Shown here piece by piece: positions 7,072-11,281 of a stretch of DNA of 11,281 bases (the first letter of the stretch is position 1; each line of letters starts with the position of its first letter). Location: positions 1-11,281 of the forward strand of contig CAZYXG010000059.1 in assembly GCA_964650885.1 (NCBI GenBank). The letters run 5' to 3'. This DNA comes from JAPLFM01 sp964650885 (GTDB lineage Bacteria; Bacteroidota; Ignavibacteria; Kapaibacteriales; UBA2268). The notes under the pieces were generated by a model. It worked only from the letters and a program-made list of their open reading frames with translations, was not told the DNA's origin and made no database searches. The translations under genes were made by a program, and so were the position numbers.

Positions 7072-7479
7072 AAAAATATTTTAAATATTTCAACTAATCA
7101 AAAATTATATTTACAAGTGGGTGCAGGTTTTAGTATTGCTTTTGTATTGCCAGATGGTATTGCAATTCCTATAAATTTAAAATATGTACTTGGAAAATAT
7201 AATTATATAGAGATTGAAACTGGCTTATTACTTAACGGTTATTTTTTAAATAATAAAAGTTTAGGTTTTCTAAGTTCTGATTTAGTCAAGTTAAATTCAG
7301 ATATTTCTTATAGATATAATATTAAATATATTAATGGCAATTACACGGATTTATTTAAAATAACTTTTGGTTTTGTTTATATGTTTAATAGCCCAAACAC
7401 AAAAGAACAATATGGCTGAAATCCATTCGTGCATTTTGTTCCTAGATTAGGTTTTTCATTAAACCTTTGGACATTGTAG
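7072..7479 (+). pseudogene. Remnant of an outer-membrane barrel protein gene
   Basis: The frame is open from 7072 to TGA 7417-7419. It then continues sensibly to TAG 7477-7479 with PFVHFVPRLGFSLNLW, which reads like the last strand of a Bacteroidota-type outer-membrane barrel. Before the TGA the text (NQKLYLQVGAGFSIAF, later IETGLLLNGYF and KITFGFVYMF) has the same alternating, aromatic and glycine-rich style. No signal peptide or plausible ATG exists; a GTG at 7117 would give a 100-residue product lacking an export signal. A missing 5' end plus an in-frame stop close to the natural end argue for a decayed copy rather than a small gene. TGA recoding is unlikely because tryptophans checked in the intact neighbours are TGG. 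Confidence 0.62.
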
Positions 7480-7602
7480 AATTATCCTACACCGCAGCAC
7501 CAACTCAAATGGGGAGACTCTGGCGGTATTTATCATTTCGAAAAAAATGGAATAAGTACATACAATTGTTCATTTCTACAATTTTGTTCAAAGGGTGGAT
7601 AA
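7480..7602 (+). pseudogene. Possible C-terminal fragment of a YwqG/DUF1963-like protein
   Basis: Directly after the TAG at 7477-7479 the same frame gives 40 codons ending in TAA (7600-7602). The residues include LKWGDSGGIYHF and then NCSFLQFCSKGG. A WGDxGxIY motif followed by an aromatic and QC-like ending resembles the C-terminus of YwqG/DUF1963 proteins. SUKH-type proteins carry somewhat similar WGD motifs. No start codon or upstream part is present, so it can only be a fragment. The family match is from memory of the motif and is weak. Confidence 0.35.
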
Positions 7603-7674
7603 AAACAAACTATTGCAGAATTGACAAATAATCATTAATTTGATTTTTTAATTTCTGTAAAGTTAAAGTTAAAT

Positions 7675-8376
7675 ATGAAAAAGTACATCTTTTTGTTGTT
7701 ATTATTAGTTGGGATATCGGCATCGGCTCAAATTGGAGTGAATGTTTGCTTAGTTGGCAGTGTTACTGATGAAATCAATAAGAAAGCACTTAAAGCTACA
7801 ATTAAAATATTAGATTTGAATGGGAAAAATATTGCCCGTCCTATTATGTCCAACGAAACAATGAATGGAGCATACTCTGCATCTGGTTTGAAACCTGGGC
7901 AAAAGATAATTGTTCGAGTGGAATGCCCTGGTTATTTTAGCCAAGATTACAACGTAGATGTTCCTGATTCCAAAGAATATGCTGAAATTTCAAGAGATTT
8001 CACAATTAAGCCAATGGCTGTTGGCACTATGATGCCTTTCAGGGTTTATCCATTCGACAGAAATAAAAGTAAATTGCGAGAAGGTGCCGATTATATCTTT
8101 GAAACAATGCTTTATGTTATGAAAAAAAATCCTACTTCAAGATTTGAGATTATTTGCTACCCAGATGATTCAAAGAACCCAGCAACTAATTTTAGGATGA
8201 CTACAGAAAGATGCGATGCAATTAGAGAATACTATGTTTCAAAAGGAATTGCTCTAGATAGACTTACTGTGCTACCTTTTGCAAATATTGACAACAAAAA
8301 CCCACCTCCTAGTGGCAAAGCTGCTAAAGGCAAGAGATACAAAGGTTCTATTTATTTAAAAATATTGGCTATTTAG
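7675..8376 (+). CDS. Exported protein with carboxypeptidase-regulatory-like and OmpA-like domains
   Basis: The 233-residue product opens with a clear signal peptide (K2-K3, leucine-rich core, cleavage after SASA at about residue 18). Residues 25-112 look like a beta-sandwich of the CarboxypepD-regulatory type: GSVTDEINKKALKATIKI, then YSASGLKPG and RVECPGYF. Residues 123-203 follow the OmpA C-terminal pattern: PFDRNKSKLREGA, a helix, FEIICYPDDS, then MTTERCDAIREYYVSKGI and LDRLTVLPF. The residues that bind peptidoglycan diaminopimelate in OmpA domains have counterparts in D164, N172 and R179, although the usual GHTD is CYPD. It is probably a periplasmic or outer-membrane-associated cell-wall anchor. 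The ATG at 7675 fits the signal peptide. TTGACA occurs at 7621, but no matching -10 box at normal spacing was found. The 3' end overlaps the convergent DCC gene by 8 bp. Confidence 0.8.
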   Translation: MKKYIFLLLLLVGISASAQIGVNVCLVGSVTDEINKKALKATIKILDLNGKNIARPIMSNETMNGAYSASGLKPGQKIIVRVECPGYFSQDYNVDVPDSKEYAEISRDFTIKPMAVGTMMPFRVYPFDRNKSKLREGADYIFETMLYVMKKNPTSRFEIICYPDDSKNPATNFRMTTERCDAIREYYVSKGIALDRLTVLPFANIDNKNPPPSGKAAKGKRYKGSIYLKILAI

Positions 8377-8767
8377 GAAATTGAGTAAAACTCAAATTGC
8401 AAGCATTTAATCCAATCATTTTGGATATTTGCGACCTATTATCTCTAATTATTGCATAAATTGGGACAAAGAGTGAAGAAACAATTGGGTTTGCTCCTAA
8501 GTATCCAGCTATTTTCCAAAGTCCACTCGTTCGCTTCAATGCTTCAAAAATAGCTCTTGCTTTATGGAATACTCTTCCATTTGCATCAACAAAATTAATA
8601 TTGAGCATTGATACTTTATCTTTAAAATCATAATCAGAATCTGGAATAGTTGCCAATCCAATAGGAGTAAGATTTTTATTAATATCAAATGTTAAGTAAT
8701 AATTCCAAGTGTGTGTGCAAATCCCACAGTCGTAATCAATGATGATGTATTCTTTAGTTTTTTCCAA
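8369..8767 (-). CDS. DCC-family (DUF393) putative thiol-disulfide oxidoreductase
   Basis: The 132-residue protein carries the family signature DxxCxxC as D11-Y-D-C14-G-I-C17 near the N-terminus. The C-terminal half (GLWKIAGYLGANPIVSSLFVPIYAIIRDNRSQI) matches the usual DCC layout with its Y...nR element, and a late cysteine (C122) is present. Family members are predicted redox proteins, but the physiological substrate is unknown. The start appears to be TTG at 8767, five bases after the purD stop; no in-frame ATG exists before the DxxC motif. The sequence GGAG inside the purD end lies 11 bases upstream and may help initiation. It is very likely co-transcribed with purD. Confidence 0.83.
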   Translation of the reverse strand: MEKTKEYIIIDYDCGICTHTWNYYLTFDINKNLTPIGLATIPDSDYDFKDKVSMLNINFVDANGRVFHKARAIFEALKRTSGLWKIAGYLGANPIVSSLFVPIYAIIRDNRSQISKMIGLNACNLSFTQFPK

Positions 8768-8772
8768 TTGTA

Positions 8773-10038
8773 TTAATACTCCATACCTTTTTTACCAATA
8801 TCTTTTCGGTAATAAGCATTTTCAAAGTTAATTGTAGCAACTCTCGAATATGCTCTTTCAATAGCTTCTTGCAAATTACTTCCAATTCCAGTGACAGCTA
8901 AAACTCTTCCACCATTTGAAAACACTTTTTCATCTTTAGATTTAGTGCCACAATGGAAGACGATTGTATGATTATTTCCGTTTTCTAAACCACTAATTTG
9001 CTTTTCTTTTTCAAATGAATCTGGATAGCCATAAGAAGCCATAATCACAGTACAAGCAGTTTGATTGGAAATTGAAATGCTTTCCTTATCGATATTGCCT
9101 TTGGCAGCAGTTCTGAATAGTTTTGCCAAATCCCCTTGTACTAATGCCATCACTGATTCTGTTTCTGGATCGCCAAACCTACAATTATATTCAACTACTT
9201 TTGCTTCGCCATCTTTAATCATAAGCCCAATAAACAAGCACCCAATAAAAGGACAGCCATCTTTAGCCATTCCGATTAAGGTCGGCTTAATTATTTCATT
9301 TTCAATTTTAGTTAAAAGCTCAGGAGTTACTAATTTCGTTGGCGAATAGGCCCCCATTCCACCCGTATTTTTACCAGTATCTTCATCTCCTATTCTTTTA
9401 TGGTCTTGCGAAGCTGGAAGCACTATATAATTATTTCCATCGCAAATGGCAAAGATTGATGCTTCATCGCCTTCCATAAATTCTTCAATTACAATTGAAT
9501 TCCCTGAATCGCCAAAAACTCCACTAAAGATTTCATCTATTGCTTGATGACCTTCCTCTTTAGTAATCGGAATCAGAACACCTTTTCCAGCAGCCAAACC
9601 ATCTGCTTTTATAACAACTCTGCCAGAATTTTCTATAAAGTTATGAGATTCGGCATATTCAGAATTTTTGAATACTTTATAGCTTGCTGTGGGAATGCCA
9701 TATTTCGCCATAAAATCCTTAGCATAACCCTTTGATATTTCTAACATCCCAGCTTTCAAACTTGGAGCAAATACATCAATACCAGCATTTCGAATGGCAT
9801 CGGACATACCCATAGAAATTGGTTGTTCAGGCCCAATGACCACTAATTCCACTGTATTTGCTTTGCAAAAGTTGATTATTGCAGTGAAATCATTTAAATC
9901 TAGTGGCGATAAATCTGCGAAATTTACAATCCCTGGATTTCCAGGTGCTGAAAATAGTTTTGAGCAACTATTTGATTTTTTAAGTGAGTAGGCAAGGGCA
10001 TTTTCTCTGCCTCCACTGCCAATTAAAAGTATATTCAT
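8773..10038 (-). CDS. purD: Phosphoribosylamine-glycine ligase (GAR synthetase)
   Basis: The 421-residue ATP-grasp enzyme joins glycine to 5-phosphoribosylamine, an early step of purine synthesis. N-terminal LLIGSGGRENALA (4-16) matches the family pattern, with N where GREH is usual. Further motifs: APGNPGI, VVIGPEQPISMGMSDAI, the SKGYAKDFMAKYGIPTASY hinge, the ATP-grasp loop VIKADGLAAGKGV, SQDHKRIGDEDTGKNTGGMGAYSP, and the metal-binding EYNCRFGDPETE. Length is normal. The ATG at 10038 directly precedes the first beta strand. It diverges from recA across 103 bp and is followed at 5 bp by the DCC-family gene. No other purine gene is in view. Confidence 0.97.
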   Translation of the reverse strand: MNILLIGSGGRENALAYSLKKSNSCSKLFSAPGNPGIVNFADLSPLDLNDFTAIINFCKANTVELVVIGPEQPISMGMSDAIRNAGIDVFAPSLKAGMLEISKGYAKDFMAKYGIPTASYKVFKNSEYAESHNFIENSGRVVIKADGLAAGKGVLIPITKEEGHQAIDEIFSGVFGDSGNSIVIEEFMEGDEASIFAICDGNNYIVLPASQDHKRIGDEDTGKNTGGMGAYSPTKLVTPELLTKIENEIIKPTLIGMAKDGCPFIGCLFIGLMIKDGEAKVVEYNCRFGDPETESVMALVQGDLAKLFRTAAKGNIDKESISISNQTACTVIMASYGYPDSFEKEKQISGLENGNNHTIVFHCGTKSKDEKVFSNGGRVLAVTGIGSNLQEAIERAYSRVATINFENAYYRKDIGKKGMEY

Positions 10039-10089
10039 TTGCTATTTTTCAATTTATGTTGAGAAATTTCTATAATTCAATTTGTAACG

Positions 10090-10129
10090 AAAACTAAAAT
10101 ATGGTTATTTTGTATTTTAAAAACTAAAA
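10090..10129 (+). repeat. Ten-base direct repeat upstream of recA
   Basis: AAAACTAAAA occurs at 10090-10099 and again at 10120-10129, exactly 30 bases apart start to start, within the purD-recA divergent gap. The second copy ends 12 bases before the recA ATG. The spacing of about three helical turns would suit a regulator, but the motif is low-complexity. No SOS-box palindrome was recognised. TATAAT at 10071-10076 may be a -10 element without a good -35. Confidence 0.2.
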
Positions 10130-10141
10130 ATTATCAAAACT

Positions 10142-11176
10142 ATGGCAAAAGACAAAAATATTGAGGCAAACGTTCCAACGATTGCTGAAGAAAAAATGAA
10201 AGCAGTCCGCATTGCGATGGACCAAATCGAAAAACAACACGGCAAGGGCTCAATAATGATGCTTTCCGACAAAGGTGTTGATAATACAATTGAAGCAATT
10301 TCTACTGGCTGTATGTCGTTAGATGCTGCTATTGGAATCGGGGGTGTGCCAAGAGGTAGAGTAATTGAGATTTATGGGCCAGAATCTTCTGGGAAAACTA
10401 CTATTTGTTTGCATATAATTGCAGAAGCTCAAAAAAATGGTGGACTTTGTGCTTTCGTGGATACCGAACATGCACTTGATGTAAATTATGCACAAAGATT
10501 GGGTGTGGATTTGAATTCCCTTCTTTTGTCGCAACCAGAATTTGGTGAACAAGCTTTGGAAATCGTAGAAACTTTAGTTCGCTCTGGTGGTATAGATGTA
10601 GTAATCGTTGACTCTGTTGCAGCATTGACTCCAAGAGTGGAAATAGAAGGCGATATGGGCGATGCACAAATGGGTTCTCAAGCAAGACTAATGTCTCAAG
10701 CTATGAGAAAATTAAATGCTGCTATTGGCAAATCTAAAACTATCGTGATGTTCACAAACCAATTACGTAGTAAAATTGGTATTGTTTATGGCAATCCTGA
10801 AACTACAACTGGTGGTAACGCATTAAAATTCTACGCTTCAGTTCGATTAGATATCAGAAGAAAAGAAGTAATCAAAGATGGAAATGACATTATTGGCAAT
10901 AGAGTGAAAGTAAAAGTTGTAAAAAACAAAGTTGCTCCTCCATTCAAAGAAGTTGAATTCGACATTATGTACAACGAAGGTATCTCTAAAATTGGAGATA
11001 TGCTCGATATGGGTATAGAAAATGGCTTTGTACAAAAATCTGGCTCTTGGTTCCAATTCCAAGGCGAAAGAGTGCAAGGTAGAGATGGTTTGAAGAAATT
11101 ATTAGAAGAAAACAAAGATTTATATAAAAACTTAGAAGCAAGCATCAAAGGAATGTTTGCTGCAAAAACTGTCTAA
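10142..11176 (+). CDS. recA: Recombinase RecA
   Basis: This 344-residue ATP-dependent strand-exchange protein acts in homologous recombination and, where LexA exists, in SOS induction. Motifs: GKGSIM (35-40), Walker A GPESSGKT (79-86, K85), FVDTEHALD (catalytic E109), Walker B VIVDSVAAL (D157), the L1 region with MGSQARLMSQAMRKL, and TNQLRSKIG with Q207 before loop L2. YGNPETTTGGNALKFYASVRLDIRR follows. The C-terminal domain ends KGMFAAKTV without the long acidic tail seen in E. coli RecA. No intein is present. ATG 10142 fits the family start. The gene has its own terminator and diverges from purD. Confidence 0.98.
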   Translation: MAKDKNIEANVPTIAEEKMKAVRIAMDQIEKQHGKGSIMMLSDKGVDNTIEAISTGCMSLDAAIGIGGVPRGRVIEIYGPESSGKTTICLHIIAEAQKNGGLCAFVDTEHALDVNYAQRLGVDLNSLLLSQPEFGEQALEIVETLVRSGGIDVVIVDSVAALTPRVEIEGDMGDAQMGSQARLMSQAMRKLNAAIGKSKTIVMFTNQLRSKIGIVYGNPETTTGGNALKFYASVRLDIRRKEVIKDGNDIIGNRVKVKVVKNKVAPPFKEVEFDIMYNEGISKIGDMLDMGIENGFVQKSGSWFQFQGERVQGRDGLKKLLEENKDLYKNLEASIKGMFAAKTV

Positions 11177-11196
11177 GTTTAATTATTTAAAGCATG

Positions 11197-11233
11197 AAGC
11201 CCTGCACTTTACTAAAAGAGCAGGGCTTTTTTT
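11197..11233 (+). terminator. Intrinsic terminator after recA
   Basis: AAGCCCTGC (11197-11205) pairs with GCAGGGCTT (11220-11228). An inner CTTT/AAAG pairing (11207-11210 with 11215-11218) closes an ACTA loop. Seven T residues (11227-11233) follow. It begins 20 bases after the recA stop. Read leftward it lacks a comparable U tract, so it serves mainly recA. Confidence 0.93.
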
Positions 11234-11236
11234 GTA

Positions 11237-11281
11237 CTATTTGGAAACAACAATCGGAATGTTCAAATTCTCACTGCCAAG
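11237..11281 (-). CDS. Possible 3' end of a leftward gene, truncated by the window
   Basis: On the complement, 14 sense codons ending LNIPIVVSK are followed by TAG at 11239-11237. The reading looks protein-like, and the position just beyond the recA terminator suits a convergent neighbour. Only 45 bases are visible, so neither the family nor the reality of the gene can be established here. Confidence 0.35.
   Translation of the reverse strand, partial: LGSENLNIPIVVSK

Noticed and set aside
7417..7419. TGA read as an amino acid (recoded genetic code)
   Set aside because: None of the genes here ends in TGA, which prompted the idea. But the confident genes contain no internal TGA, and the tryptophans checked in several of them are all TGG. 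A disabling mutation is simpler.
10039..10141. LexA/SOS operator upstream of recA
   Set aside because: No inverted repeat resembling a known SOS box was seen. Only a low-complexity direct repeat is present.
10319..11148. Leftward open frames of 76 to 105 codons inside recA
   Set aside because: They are reverse-strand shadows of a highly conserved gene, with no family motifs or start signals of their own.

Overview
The window is an AT-rich bacterial chromosome segment (by eye about one third G+C). It carries mostly housekeeping genes. Several features point to the Bacteroidota/Chlorobiota (FCB) side of the bacteria: almost no Shine-Dalgarno sequences, TAnnTTTG-like boxes upstream of some genes, signal-peptide beta-barrel and OmpA-like envelope proteins, and a stand-alone receiver-kinase. 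This placement is an inference; a recA or dnaB tree would settle it. No complete mobile element, CRISPR array or tRNA was seen.

Layout. At the left, a leftward unit reads nif3-like (2055-1231), coiled-coil zinc-ribbon protein (1216-479), RNase P RNA (about 472-61) and a strong hairpin terminator (8-47). The RNA begins within about ten bases of the zinc-ribbon stop codon, so the ribozyme is probably transcribed with or out of the protein genes. Next come a rightward outer-membrane barrel gene (2148-2945) and a leftward receiver-histidine kinase (4048-2942), whose stop codons overlap. The kinase is divergent from dnaB (4254-5762), which is followed by gap (5865-6857) and a terminator.

From 6931 to about 7620 there is no intact gene. 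A single reading frame holds two decayed fragments. One resembles the end of an outer-membrane barrel and is cut by TGA and TAG. The other carries a WGDSG motif resembling the YwqG/DUF1963 type.

The right part has an intact envelope protein with a carboxypeptidase-regulatory-like domain and an OmpA-like domain (7675-8376). It runs tail-to-tail into a leftward purD-DCC thiol protein pair (10038-8773 and 8767-8369). recA (10142-11176) diverges from purD and has its own terminator. The last 45 bases look like the 3' end of another leftward gene.

How they work together. The intact genes cover replication and repair (DnaB, RecA), central metabolism (GAPDH, PurD), tRNA maturation (RNase P RNA), signalling and the envelope. 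I see no convincing new multi-gene system. The most notable items are the nif3/zinc-ribbon/rnpB arrangement, the compensated P4 helix of the RNase P RNA, the Nif3 protein lacking a metal-binding histidine, and the gene graveyard after gap.
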